Origin: JBKPCD01 sp046727175
GTDB lineage: Bacteria > Acidobacteriota > Vicinamibacteria > Vicinamibacterales > 2-12-FULL-66-21
Assembly (NCBI GenBank): GCA_046727175.1
Contig: JBKPCD010000120.1
Location: 9,799-73,798 of the forward strand
Length of the DNA stretch: 64,000 nt
Reading direction: 5' to 3'
The position numbers and the translations under genes were made by a program. The notes beneath the pieces were generated by a model. The model was not told the origin of the DNA and ran no database searches. It saw only the letters and a program-made list of their open reading frames with translations. Positions within the stretch are counted from its first letter, which is position 1. Each line of letters opens with the position of its first letter. Below, piece by piece: positions 14,770-22,649 of the stretch.

Positions 14770-16374
14770 ATGGTACGGATATCGAAAGGCGGCGGCGACG
14801 GAACGCAGGATCGCCATGCTGTGGCGGGTTTGCTGCCCGTCCTTTCGCTCCGGTCCAGACTCTCGCTCGTGGTCGGACTGATTGTGGCGGCTGTGGTCGG
14901 GACCGCCGCGTTTCTCGAGCTCAGGATGTTCGAGCAGACGCTGGAGCGCGAGCTGATCGACGCGGGACGCGTCACGGCGCTCGCCGTCGCCGACGATCTG
15001 GAGCTGCGGAGCCGCGCCGGAAACGACGGGGAGATCGGCGACATGCTCCACCAGTTCCTCGAAGTGAACGCCGCGGTGCGCGCGATTACCGTTGTGGACC
15101 TCGATCAGGATGCGCCGAGGATCGTTGCGAGCACGTCATCCGGCGAGCGGCCGGTTGCCGTCGATGTGGCGCGCGAAGCGATTACGACGGGCGACGTCGT
15201 GAGTAACGTGTCGGGGCCGCTGCGATTCGTCGGCGTGCCATTGACGAGCGCGAGCGGACCCATGGGTGTGGTCGTCACCGTGTCGATGGCGGCGCGCGAT
15301 CAGGTGGCGCGGCGCGGCGGGCTCATTGCGCTGCTCGTCGCGGTACCGGCGATTGCGATGGTCACGGTCTTGCTCGATCTGTTCGCGCGGCGATTGGTGC
15401 ACCGCCGGATCGAAGCAATCCGCGACACGATGCAGCGGGTCGCCGCCGGCGACCTTACAGCGAGGGCGCCAGTCGATCGCGCCGACGAAATTGGTGCAAT
15501 CGTGTTCGGGCTCAACAGCATGCTCGCAGAGATGCAGGGGTTCAGCGAATCGTTGCAGCGGCGAGTGAGCGAGGCAACGACGGAGCTGCGCGCCCGGAAC
15601 TCGGAGATGGAGGAGATGTACCGTCGGATTTTCGACCTCCGTGAGGCGCTCGGCCGCGCCGAGCAGATGGCAGCCGTGGGGCAGACGGCCGCGAACGTGG
15701 CGCATCAGATCGGCACGCCGCTGAATCTGATTTCCGGGTACGTGCAGATGCTGCTCGCCGACAACTCGATCGACGCGCGCACGCGGCGGCGGCTCGAGAT
15801 GGTCGAGCGGCAAATCGGTCAGGTCGCTAGCGCGGTGCGAGGTCTCCTCGATCGATCCCGATACTCGTCACCGCGGGAATCGCTCGAGCCGCACCGTCTC
15901 ATCGACCGCGTGCTCGAGATCGCCCAGCCGCGGCTCGATCGCAACCGCGTTGCCGTCACGGTGAACGCGTCGCAGGATCTGCCGCACATCGAGGCGGACG
16001 CGGTGCAGCTGGAGCTCGCGCTGTTGAACCTCGTCACCAACGCGATCGACGCCATGCCGGAGGCCGGCGCGCTCACTGTCAGGCTTTCGCCCACGGCGGG
16101 TGGGATTCGTCTCGAGATTGCAGACAACGGGACCGGCGTTCCCGCGTCGCTGCTGCCCCGCATCTTCGAGCCCTGGGTCACGACGAAGCCGGCCGGGCGC
16201 GGGACCGGACTCGGGCTAGCGATCGCCCGCGACGTGATCGTGGCGCACGGCGGCACAATTAGCATCGAGAATCGTCCGTCGGGCGGTGCCGTCTGCACGG
16301 TGGAGCTGCCCGCGGTTCCGCCCGAGGACAAGAACCGCGAGCCGCTCGCGAATCCGCTGCGGGTCAGTCGTTAA
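14770..16374 (+). CDS. Sensor histidine kinase (NtrB-like, HAMP)
   Basis: A 534-residue membrane kinase. TM1 is at about 31-50 (LSLVVGLIVAAVVGTAAFLE), a periplasmic sensor domain spans about 55-180, and TM2 is at about 188-208. A HAMP domain follows (RRIEAIRDTMQRVAAGDLTA), then a coiled coil and a HisKA domain with phospho-acceptor His in NVAHQIGTPLNLISGYVQML. The HATPase domain has the N box LALLNLVTNAIDAMPEAG, G1 LEIADNGTGVP, F box IFEPWVTTKP and G2 GRGTGLGLAIARDV, so it looks catalytically complete. It is followed by a sigma-54 response regulator, its probable partner. The stimulus is unknown; no PAS domain is present. Confidence 0.9.
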   Translation: MVRISKGGGDGTQDRHAVAGLLPVLSLRSRLSLVVGLIVAAVVGTAAFLELRMFEQTLERELIDAGRVTALAVADDLELRSRAGNDGEIGDMLHQFLEVNAAVRAITVVDLDQDAPRIVASTSSGERPVAVDVAREAITTGDVVSNVSGPLRFVGVPLTSASGPMGVVVTVSMAARDQVARRGGLIALLVAVPAIAMVTVLLDLFARRLVHRRIEAIRDTMQRVAAGDLTARAPVDRADEIGAIVFGLNSMLAEMQGFSESLQRRVSEATTELRARNSEMEEMYRRIFDLREALGRAEQMAAVGQTAANVAHQIGTPLNLISGYVQMLLADNSIDARTRRRLEMVERQIGQVASAVRGLLDRSRYSSPRESLEPHRLIDRVLEIAQPRLDRNRVAVTVNASQDLPHIEADAVQLELALLNLVTNAIDAMPEAGALTVRLSPTAGGIRLEIADNGTGVPASLLPRIFEPWVTTKPAGRGTGLGLAIARDVIVAHGGTISIENRPSGGAVCTVELPAVPPEDKNREPLANPLRVSR

Positions 16375-16463
16375 CGAGAGATCGAAGAACGCGTCTCACG
16401 GATGACAAACAGAAATTGGAGCGTGCCACCGGCGAAAACGGTCCGTTCCGACGAATCCCTCAC

Positions 16464-16603
16464 AAGCGAACGAGCGCAGCGAGTGAGCCGTCCCGCGCCC
16501 CACCGCGCAGAAAACGCGCGGCGGGGACCCCGCCGGAGCGGAGCGGGGCCGAGGGGCCCCGCGAGCGACGGCGCAAGGGGGTGGGGGGGACAAAGTCCCC
16601 CGG
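16464..16603 (+). repeat. GC-rich leader element, copy 2 (between histidine kinase and regulator)
   Basis: Starts aagcgaacgagcgcagcgag and ends in the hairpin GGGGGGACAAAGTCCCCC. It shares the modules of copy 1 with some rearranged order. It occupies most of the 250-bp gap between the two genes of a two-component system and ends 22 nt before the regulator ATG. Confidence 0.75.
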
Positions 16604-16625
16604 TCTAGTAATTGAGGCATCAGTT

Positions 16626-17966
16626 ATGACGAAGATCCTGATTGTCGACGACGACCACGACACCTGCAGCTTCATGACGGAGCTGCTGGCGCAGCCGGAC
16701 CGCGACATCCTGACAGCGCACGAGCCGTCGGAGGCGCTGGCCATGATTCATCAGCACCCCTTTGACTTGATCGTGTCGGATATCAACCTCAACGCGCAGC
16801 GCTCGGGTCTGGATCTGCTGCGGGAGTTCAAGGCGGATCATCCGGCCGGGCAGGTCGTCCTGATCAGCGGGTTCGGCACGCTCGAGACCGCCATCGAAGC
16901 CGTACGTGCCGGGGCGTTCGATTACATCAGCAAGCCCTTCAACATCGGCGAGATCAAAGCGACCGTCGATCGCGCGCTCGCGCGGCCGGCGGGCCTCGAG
17001 ACGCTGCCACCCCACCGCGTGCGCGCCGCCGAAGGGCTTCTGGGCCGCAGCGCCCCGATGCTCGAAGTCTACAAACAGATTGCGCGCGCCGCTGATTCGT
17101 CAGCGCCCGTCCTGATCCAGGGTGAGAGCGGGACGGGCAAGGAGCTGGTCGCCCGCGCGATTCACACGCATGGTCAGCGCGCGTCGAGACCCTTCGTCGC
17201 GGTGAATTGCGGCGCGATTGCCGAGACGCTGCTGGACTCGGAGCTGTTCGGGCACGCGCGCGGATCGTTCACGGGCGCGGTAGCGGATCGACGCGGGCTG
17301 TTCGAGCAGGCCGCCGACGGGACCGTGTTTCTCGACGAGATCGGCGAAACGTCCCCGGCGCTGCAGGTCAAGCTCCTGCGCGTGCTCGAGGAATCCGAGG
17401 TCCGTCCTGTGGGCGCCAGTCGCGTGGTCAACGTCTCGGCGCGCGTGATTGCCGCGACGAACGTCGATCTCGAACGCGAGGTCGCCGCCAATCGATTTCG
17501 CCAGGATCTGTTCTATCGCCTCAGCGTGATCGTGATCGTCGTGCCGCCGCTGCGCGAGCGTCGGAGCGACATCGGCCTGCTGATCGAGCGATTTGTCGAG
17601 AGCGCCTGCGCGCGCGCGGGACGCCGCGTGGAGATCTCGAAGGAAGCGCTCGATGCGCTGCGCGGATACGCGTGGCCGGGCAACGTCCGCGAGCTCGAGA
17701 ACACCATCGAACGTCTCGTCCTCTTCAGCCGGGGGTCGTCGATCGAAGAAGCCGATCTCCCTCAAGCGATCCGGTCGCGCGGCCCGGGATTGGAAGAGAG
17801 TCTCTTCGTCGATCTGCCGTCACTCGACGAGCTCGAGCGCCGATACTTGCTGCACGTCCTGAAAGCCGTCGACGGCAATCGCAGCCGCGCGGCGTCCGTC
17901 ATGGGTGTCGATCGGCGGACTCTTTATCGAATGGCTGAACGGTTTGGCGTCGATTTAAAAGAATAG
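16626..17966 (+). CDS. Sigma-54-dependent response regulator (NtrC family)
   Basis: The 446-residue transcription activator has three parts. The receiver domain (about 1-120) has the acidic pair in ILIVDDDHDT, phospho-acceptor Asp in LIVSDINLN and Lys in YISKPFN. The AAA+ domain (about 140-375) has Walker A GESGTGKE, the sigma-54 loop GSFTGA (a common variant of GAFTGA), Walker B VFLDEIGE and the arginine finger region FRQDLFYRLSVI. The C-terminal Fis-type helix-turn-helix is GNRSRAASVMGVDRRTLYRM. It should activate sigma-54 promoters in response to the upstream kinase. ATG 16626 begins the receiver fold and has GAGG nine nucleotides upstream; the frame reads open from 16416 only because the leader element is GC-rich. 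Confidence 0.92.
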   Translation: MTKILIVDDDHDTCSFMTELLAQPDRDILTAHEPSEALAMIHQHPFDLIVSDINLNAQRSGLDLLREFKADHPAGQVVLISGFGTLETAIEAVRAGAFDYISKPFNIGEIKATVDRALARPAGLETLPPHRVRAAEGLLGRSAPMLEVYKQIARAADSSAPVLIQGESGTGKELVARAIHTHGQRASRPFVAVNCGAIAETLLDSELFGHARGSFTGAVADRRGLFEQAADGTVFLDEIGETSPALQVKLLRVLEESEVRPVGASRVVNVSARVIAATNVDLEREVAANRFRQDLFYRLSVIVIVVPPLRERRSDIGLLIERFVESACARAGRRVEISKEALDALRGYAWPGNVRELENTIERLVLFSRGSSIEEADLPQAIRSRGPGLEESLFVDLPSLDELERRYLLHVLKAVDGNRSRAASVMGVDRRTLYRMAERFGVDLKE

Positions 17967-17973
17967 ACGCCTC

Positions 17974-18153
17974 GAATCCCTAATCCCTGATCGCTAATCG
18001 TGAATCACTCATCGTTGATCGTCGAATCGTTGCATCGTTGGTTCGCTGGATCTACGAACCAGAACATCGCACGGTCAACTCGCGCGGTCAGGTTTCCAAC
18101 GTGCGATTCGAAGATGAGTGATTCGCGATCAGTGATTCGTGATCAGGGATTCG
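17974..18153. repeat. Heptad-unit inverted arms, GATTCRY class
   Basis: The left arm (17974-18050) consists of units such as gatcgct-aatcgtg-aatcact-catcgtt-gatcgtc. The right arm (18112-18153) reads gtgattc-gcgatca-gtgattc-gtgatca-gggattc, strictly 7-nt periodic and inverted. About 60 bp separate them. The right arm encodes the last residues of the phosphatase gene. Confidence 0.75.
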
Positions 18154-18794
18154 AGCAGCGCTGGCAGCTCGCCCGGTGCGTCGATGAACGATTCGTCTCC
18201 GCGAAACGCCGATGGCTCAAAACGGTACCCGAATCCGTATCGGGCGAGACACACTCGGGTCCCGGCGTTGCGGGCGGTTCGCAGATCGACCGCCGAATCG
18301 CCGACGAGCAGGGTCGACCGGGGTGTCGCGCCCGCTTCCCGCGCGAGATGAAGAAGGCCCGTGGGATCCGGTTTGCGGCCGAGCGGAGTGTCGCCGCCGA
18401 TGACGCGTTCGAAGAAGCGGATCAACTGCAGACCCTCGAGCACGCGGGTCGTCGGCCGCGCGGGCTTGTTTGTCAGCACCGATAGGTGATATCGGTCCCG
18501 AAGCCCCTTCAGCATGTCGACCGTCCCATCGTACGGAACCGTGTGATTGAGCAGGCGCGCATCGTAGAGTCGGAGGAAGCGATCGACTGCGGACGGTGTC
18601 TCCGGATCCAGGGAGGCCGCCGCCAACGCGCGCCGCACGAGCACGCTGACGCCTTCACCCACCATCCTGACAATCGACTCGTCTGGCAGAGGCGTGCCTC
18701 CGAGATCGCGAATCAGCGCGTTCGTGGCATCCGCGAGGTCCTTCCGCGACTCGACGAGCGTTCCATCGAGATCGAAAACGACCGCGCGAATCAT
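18129..18794 (-). CDS. gph: HAD phosphatase, phosphoglycolate phosphatase-like
   Basis: A 221-residue haloacid-dehalogenase enzyme, likely hydrolysing 2-phosphoglycolate or a similar phosphoester in the cytoplasm. Motif I is VVFDLDGTLVES with the two catalytic Asp, motif II LSVLTNKPAR, motif III Lys in GRKPDP, and motif IV LLVGDSAVDLRTARNAG. The helical cap (about 15-85) is of the Gph type. The start at 18794 is set by motif I at residues 5-14. The GC-rich leader end lies 6 nt upstream of the ATG with no Shine-Dalgarno sequence. The last residues ESLITNH are encoded by the heptad repeat arm. Confidence 0.88.
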   Translation of the reverse strand: MIRAVVFDLDGTLVESRKDLADATNALIRDLGGTPLPDESIVRMVGEGVSVLVRRALAAASLDPETPSAVDRFLRLYDARLLNHTVPYDGTVDMLKGLRDRYHLSVLTNKPARPTTRVLEGLQLIRFFERVIGGDTPLGRKPDPTGLLHLAREAGATPRSTLLVGDSAVDLRTARNAGTRVCLARYGFGYRFEPSAFRGDESFIDAPGELPALLESLITNH

Positions 18795-18800
18795 GTTGGA

Positions 18801-18840
18801 CCGGGGGGCTTCGCCCCGCCGGACCCCCCATCCCACCGTG
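18801..18840 (-). repeat. GC-rich leader element, copy 5 (truncated)
   Basis: Only the start-proximal half is kept: on the minus strand ggatggggggtccggcgggg then CGAAGCCCCCCGG, 6 nt before the phosphatase ATG. It fills the gap to the M14 stop at 18842. Confidence 0.65.
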
Positions 18841-18841
18841 A

Positions 18842-21607
18842 TCACCGCGGTCCTTCGCCGGACGAAGAAGCGGCACGCGGAGGGGGCGTCCAGAAGCCCG
18901 GTGTGCCCTTGGCGGATGCAGCGACCGCACCGTGAAAGAGTGCGGCGTTGAAGAGCATGCGAAAAGTCCCGAACGGTTGCCCGCGCCATTGCGGACGGAA
19001 TCCGATCAGGATGACGTGGCCGTTTCCACGGCGCACGTCCAGTGCCGCCGCTTGTCCCTGCAGAAACCGCTCGCCGAGCAAATACCCCGACAGAAGAGGC
19101 GAACCCTGTGTCTGATACTTCGCGAGCACGTCTCCCTTGAATCCTTCGAGCGGCGTGAACACGGGGCTGCCGTCGAAGAACACCGCGGCGCGAGGCGGCA
19201 TGCCCGCCATCACGGGATGCGCGGGATCCGTCGTGACCTGCAGGATCGATCCGCTGGCGAAGAACTGCAGTCGTTTCAGGTTCGACGTGGCGAGCTGGAT
19301 TGGGAGCTGGAATTGCGCAATCGCGAACGAGCTGCTGCCGTTCAGGCAGACGAGCGTGCCGCCGTCGCTGACGAACTCGTCGAGCGCCCGAACACCTCGG
19401 GGACCGAGGCCTCCCTCGAACTGAGGCGGCACCGATCCAGGTTGAAAACCCTCGAGCAGACCGCGCGGACTCTCGTCGGCCAGGACGATGACATCGAATC
19501 GTTCGCGCAGGGCGCCCCCCTGAACGTCCGTGTTTCGTACCGTGGAGAACCGGAAGCCGTAGTTCTCGAGCAGCCATTGACTCCAGCCGGCATCGATGCT
19601 GGCGGTCCATGGTTGATACAGCGCGATCCGCGGTCGTGGAAGATCGATTCCGGTCGCGCCGCCTCGTTCGCCTTTCAGCGCGAGCGCTTCCGCCCAGCGG
19701 CTGACCACACCGTCGGAGACGCCGCTGACGACGTAGCGGCCGCGCGACGCGTCGAACCGCACCGCGCCGCCCGCGTCCCACGCCGCATTGATCGCACGAA
19801 AGGCGTTGTTCTGTGCCGGATCGATCGCAACGCCAGCGCCACTGCCCGTGATCTTTCCGGGAGGCGGCACGATCGCCGCCGCAACCGGGTTCGTGTCGAA
19901 TCCCCGACCGGGGACGCTGTCGAACGGCGCCGGGTCGTCGTCGGCCGGCTGCAGCCGGCCACTACTTGTAGTTTCCGCCTTCGGGCGGACTGTGGCGTCC
20001 GGCTTCAGCCGGATTTCGCCGTTCGTAGTGTCCGGCTTCCGAGCCCCGAGCGGCTTCAGCGCTGCCCTGAACTCCGCCGGCAACGCCGTGCGTGCTTCGA
20101 CCACTCGCACGTCCATCTGAAATGGCAGCGTCCATCCCGCTGCGTCGTAGGGCTGCTCGGGCGGTCCTTCCGGATACTCGCGAAGGTCCGGATACGCCTG
20201 CACGTCGAGGACCTGCCGGGCAAGCTCGGCGAACGGCTGATTCATCGCAATGACCCACGTTCCCGCCGGCCATGTCGTGCCTTCGAGCGCCGCGGGCGCC
20301 GACAGCTGACTGACGGCGATCCCGTTGAACGCGAGCCGGCGCAGGAGCTCGACCGCCGCGACGGGATCATGCTGCTGCTGCGGAATCACGTACGCGAAGG
20401 GCGGACTCTTCTCGTACTTGCGAATCTGATCGCGTCCCGCCTGATACCTGTTGTAGAGCAGCTCCTCTTTGTATTTCGACGCGTAGTCCAGTACCGACAT
20501 CGATGCCGTCAGCATGTAATCGACAGCATCCTTGAGTCGCCACCACCCCCCCGCCCACGGGCTCGGATACAGCGACTCCGATCGCAACGCGCGATACGCC
20601 GCCGGGAAGTCCGCCAGCGTGAAGAAGTGCGGCGTCGCATATCGGTACAACGCCGTTTCGGTCCAGAACGAGTTGATGTTCTGAAGCATGGGCATGTAGT
20701 CGATGTAGCCTGGATACCACGCGTCGAATCCGGTGCCCATGTGCGTGGCGCCGACCTGCCCGCGCTCCTCGAGGCTCCGCGCGATGCCCATGCCGATCAT
20801 GTTCACCGTGCGCGACATCAGCGGTGGCACCTGCGAGGCGATCGGTTCCGCGAACGGCGGCAGCCAGATGCGCGTCGGAAACGGCGCCGTCTGATGGTGC
20901 ACGTAGATGATCTGCGGCTCCCAATGCCGCCACGCCCTCGCGACCTCCCGCGACTCGACCATGTTGAGCATGTAGGCGTCGCGGTTGTTGTCGTGGCCGA
21001 TGTATTTCTGGTACAGCTCCGTCAGCGGGGCGACCTCGTACGGCGTCCCGACATTCCCGCGATACCAGTTTGCGACGATGTTCTGTCCGTCGGGGTTGAT
21101 CGAGGGCCACAACATCAGGACGACGTTGTCGAAGATCGGCTTGATCTTCGGATCGTCGGCGCGGCTGATCAGATCGTAGGCGAGCTGAATGGTGTGTTGC
21201 GCGCCGGCGACTTCGCTTGCGTGCAGCCCGCCGTCAATGTGAACGAACGCGCGGCCCTCCTGCGCGAGCGTGTGCGCGTCGTCGTCGGTCAGCCCTTCGG
21301 GGTGGGCGAGACGTTGCGCGATTTGACGATAACGTTCGATGTTGGCGAGATTCGCCGGGCTCGAAACGAGCGCGAAGTACCAGGGATGGCCGTACGACGT
21401 CGTGCCGATTTCGACGAGCGTCATCCGATCGCTCGCCGTATCGAGCTTGCGGAAGTACTCGAGCGATTCGTCGTAGGTCGCCAGCTTCAGGTCCGCGCCA
21501 GGCTTGAAGCCGAGGACCGACTCGGGAGTCGGCAGCGACGATGATTGCGAAAAGAGCGAGGCCGTTGCCGCGACCGCGGCAGCGACAGTCAGCATCCCTG
21601 TGTGCAT
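18842..21607 (-). CDS. M14-family zinc carboxypeptidase, exported, large
   Basis: A 921-residue secreted peptidase with a signal peptide (LTVAAAVAATASLFSQSSS). The M14 zinc motif is at about 125-135 (HIDGGLHASE) and the third ligand His is in IIYVHHQTAPFP. WPSINPDGQNIV and HDNNRDAYMLN carry the substrate-binding Asn-Arg pair. The C-terminal 400 residues are a family-specific extension with a GATase-like segment (FDVIVLADESPRGLL, GTLVCLNGSS). Residues about 522-556 (RLKPDATVRPKAETTSSGRL) are a translation of three REP-like palindromes inserted in frame at 19943-20041. The start is only 19 bp from the divergent hydrolase start, and no ribosome site is visible before ATG 21607. Confidence 0.85.
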   Translation of the reverse strand: MHTGMLTVAAAVAATASLFSQSSSLPTPESVLGFKPGADLKLATYDESLEYFRKLDTASDRMTLVEIGTTSYGHPWYFALVSSPANLANIERYRQIAQRLAHPEGLTDDDAHTLAQEGRAFVHIDGGLHASEVAGAQHTIQLAYDLISRADDPKIKPIFDNVVLMLWPSINPDGQNIVANWYRGNVGTPYEVAPLTELYQKYIGHDNNRDAYMLNMVESREVARAWRHWEPQIIYVHHQTAPFPTRIWLPPFAEPIASQVPPLMSRTVNMIGMGIARSLEERGQVGATHMGTGFDAWYPGYIDYMPMLQNINSFWTETALYRYATPHFFTLADFPAAYRALRSESLYPSPWAGGWWRLKDAVDYMLTASMSVLDYASKYKEELLYNRYQAGRDQIRKYEKSPPFAYVIPQQQHDPVAAVELLRRLAFNGIAVSQLSAPAALEGTTWPAGTWVIAMNQPFAELARQVLDVQAYPDLREYPEGPPEQPYDAAGWTLPFQMDVRVVEARTALPAEFRAALKPLGARKPDTTNGEIRLKPDATVRPKAETTSSGRLQPADDDPAPFDSVPGRGFDTNPVAAAIVPPPGKITGSGAGVAIDPAQNNAFRAINAAWDAGGAVRFDASRGRYVVSGVSDGVVSRWAEALALKGERGGATGIDLPRPRIALYQPWTASIDAGWSQWLLENYGFRFSTVRNTDVQGGALRERFDVIVLADESPRGLLEGFQPGSVPPQFEGGLGPRGVRALDEFVSDGGTLVCLNGSSSFAIAQFQLPIQLATSNLKRLQFFASGSILQVTTDPAHPVMAGMPPRAAVFFDGSPVFTPLEGFKGDVLAKYQTQGSPLLSGYLLGERFLQGQAAALDVRRGNGHVILIGFRPQWRGQPFGTFRMLFNAALFHGAVAASAKGTPGFWTPPPRAASSSGEGPR
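19943..20041. repeat. REP-like palindrome run inside the M14 gene
   Basis: Three successive hairpins: GGCCGGCTGCAGCCGGCC (19943-19960, perfect), CCGCCTTCGGGCGG (19975-19988) and TCCGGCTTCAGCCGGA (19998-20013). A partial fourth, gtgtccggcttccg, follows. Total inserted length keeps the reading frame. Confidence 0.8.
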
Positions 21608-21626
21608 TCACAGGAGTATAACTGCG

Positions 21627-22439
21627 ATGGTGGTGCGACTCGCCGTCGTCCTGCTCGTGGTGGTCGGGATCGTGATGCTGGTCCGCTGGCTCGAGCCGCG
21701 CATGGCGTTCTACCCGCTTCGCGGCGTGCAGGAAACGCCCGGCGATCTCGGGCAGCGGTTCGAGGACCTTTCCATCCCGACGCAAGATGGCGAGACCCTG
21801 CACGCCTGGTGGCTCACGCACGAGAATCCGAGAGCCCAGGTGCTGTTCTTCCACGGGAACGGCGGCAATCTCTCGCTGTGGCTCGACGTGATTGCCGACC
21901 TGCATCGCCGTGGATTCAGCGTGCTCGCGGTCGACTATCGCGGATACGGCGCGAGTACAGGCCGTCCCTCGGAGCACGGGCTCTACAAGGATGCGGACGG
22001 GTCAATTCGGGCGTTCCACCAGCGTGTGCGATCGGGTCTGCCTGTCATTTACTGGGGCCGTTCGCTGGGTTGCGCGGTTGCCGCATACAGTGCGTCAATC
22101 GCCCGGCCGGACGCGCTGGTCCTCGAGAGCCCGATGCCTGACGTTCGAACGATCCTTCGGAGTAATCCTGTGCTGTGGGTCTTGAGCTTCGTTTCTTCGT
22201 ACCGGTTTGGGACCTCGCAGTGGTTGCGGTCGTACGACGGCCCGCTGCTCGTCGTGCACGGCGATGCGGACTCGATCATCCCGTACAGCGCAGGTCGGAC
22301 GGTGTTCGATCGTGCACCGGGCGCGCAGAAGCGCTTCGTCACGATCCCTGGGGCAGATCACAACGATCTGCATTTAGTGAATCCGCAGTTGTATTGGAGA
22401 GAGATCGATACCTTCATCAAAACTATCGCGGCGAGGTGA
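21627..22439 (+). CDS. Alpha/beta hydrolase, membrane-anchored (YfhR-like, S33-type)
   Basis: The 270-residue protein has an N-terminal hydrophobic anchor (VVRLAVVLLVVVGIVMLVRW) and a serine hydrolase fold. The oxyanion motif is VLFFHGNGGNLS, then VLAVDYRGYGASTGRPSEHG, nucleophile elbow YWGRSLGCAVAA (GxSxG as GRSLG), acid VVHGDADSIIP and His in PGADHNDLH. This arrangement is that of YfhR/FAM108-type hydrolases acting on acyl esters or peptides at the membrane. The ATG at 21627 has AGGAG 10 nt upstream. The stop lies in the first copy of a 108-bp tandem duplication, so a second diverged copy of its last codons follows the gene. Confidence 0.85.
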   Translation: MVVRLAVVLLVVVGIVMLVRWLEPRMAFYPLRGVQETPGDLGQRFEDLSIPTQDGETLHAWWLTHENPRAQVLFFHGNGGNLSLWLDVIADLHRRGFSVLAVDYRGYGASTGRPSEHGLYKDADGSIRAFHQRVRSGLPVIYWGRSLGCAVAAYSASIARPDALVLESPMPDVRTILRSNPVLWVLSFVSSYRFGTSQWLRSYDGPLLVVHGDADSIIPYSAGRTVFDRAPGAQKRFVTIPGADHNDLHLVNPQLYWREIDTFIKTIAAR

Positions 22440-22636
22440 CACCGCCGGTGAGTCTCACAGGAGACCAGGAGTCCAGGAGACGATTCACGGGTACCTTAAC
22501 AGACGAGAGAGATCGATACCTTCTTCAGAACGTTAACGGCGAGGTGACACCGCCGGTGAGCATCAACAGGAGACCAAAAGTCCAGGAGACGATTTAGAAG
22601 TACCTAAATGACTCCTGATCTCCTGGTCTCCTGTTG
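22398..22636 (+). repeat. 108-bp tandem duplication carrying CTCCTGGT-class arms
   Basis: Copies 22398-22505 and 22506-22613 share gagatcgataccttc, ggcgaggtgacaccgccggt and caggagac-type arms at a constant offset of 108 bp. The second copy's arm caacaggagacca (22564-22576) is a perfect inverted match to tggtctcctgttg (22624-22636). The first copy contains the 3' end of the hydrolase gene. Confidence 0.75.
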
Positions 22637-22649
22637 AAGCTCACAGGCA

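Noticed and set aside
18932..21544. Long open frame (870 codons) opposite the M14 peptidase gene
   Set aside because: Its sequence is Arg/Glu/Val-rich antisense of a well-supported M14 gene with intact zinc motifs; no domain or ribosome site. High GC keeps antisense frames open.
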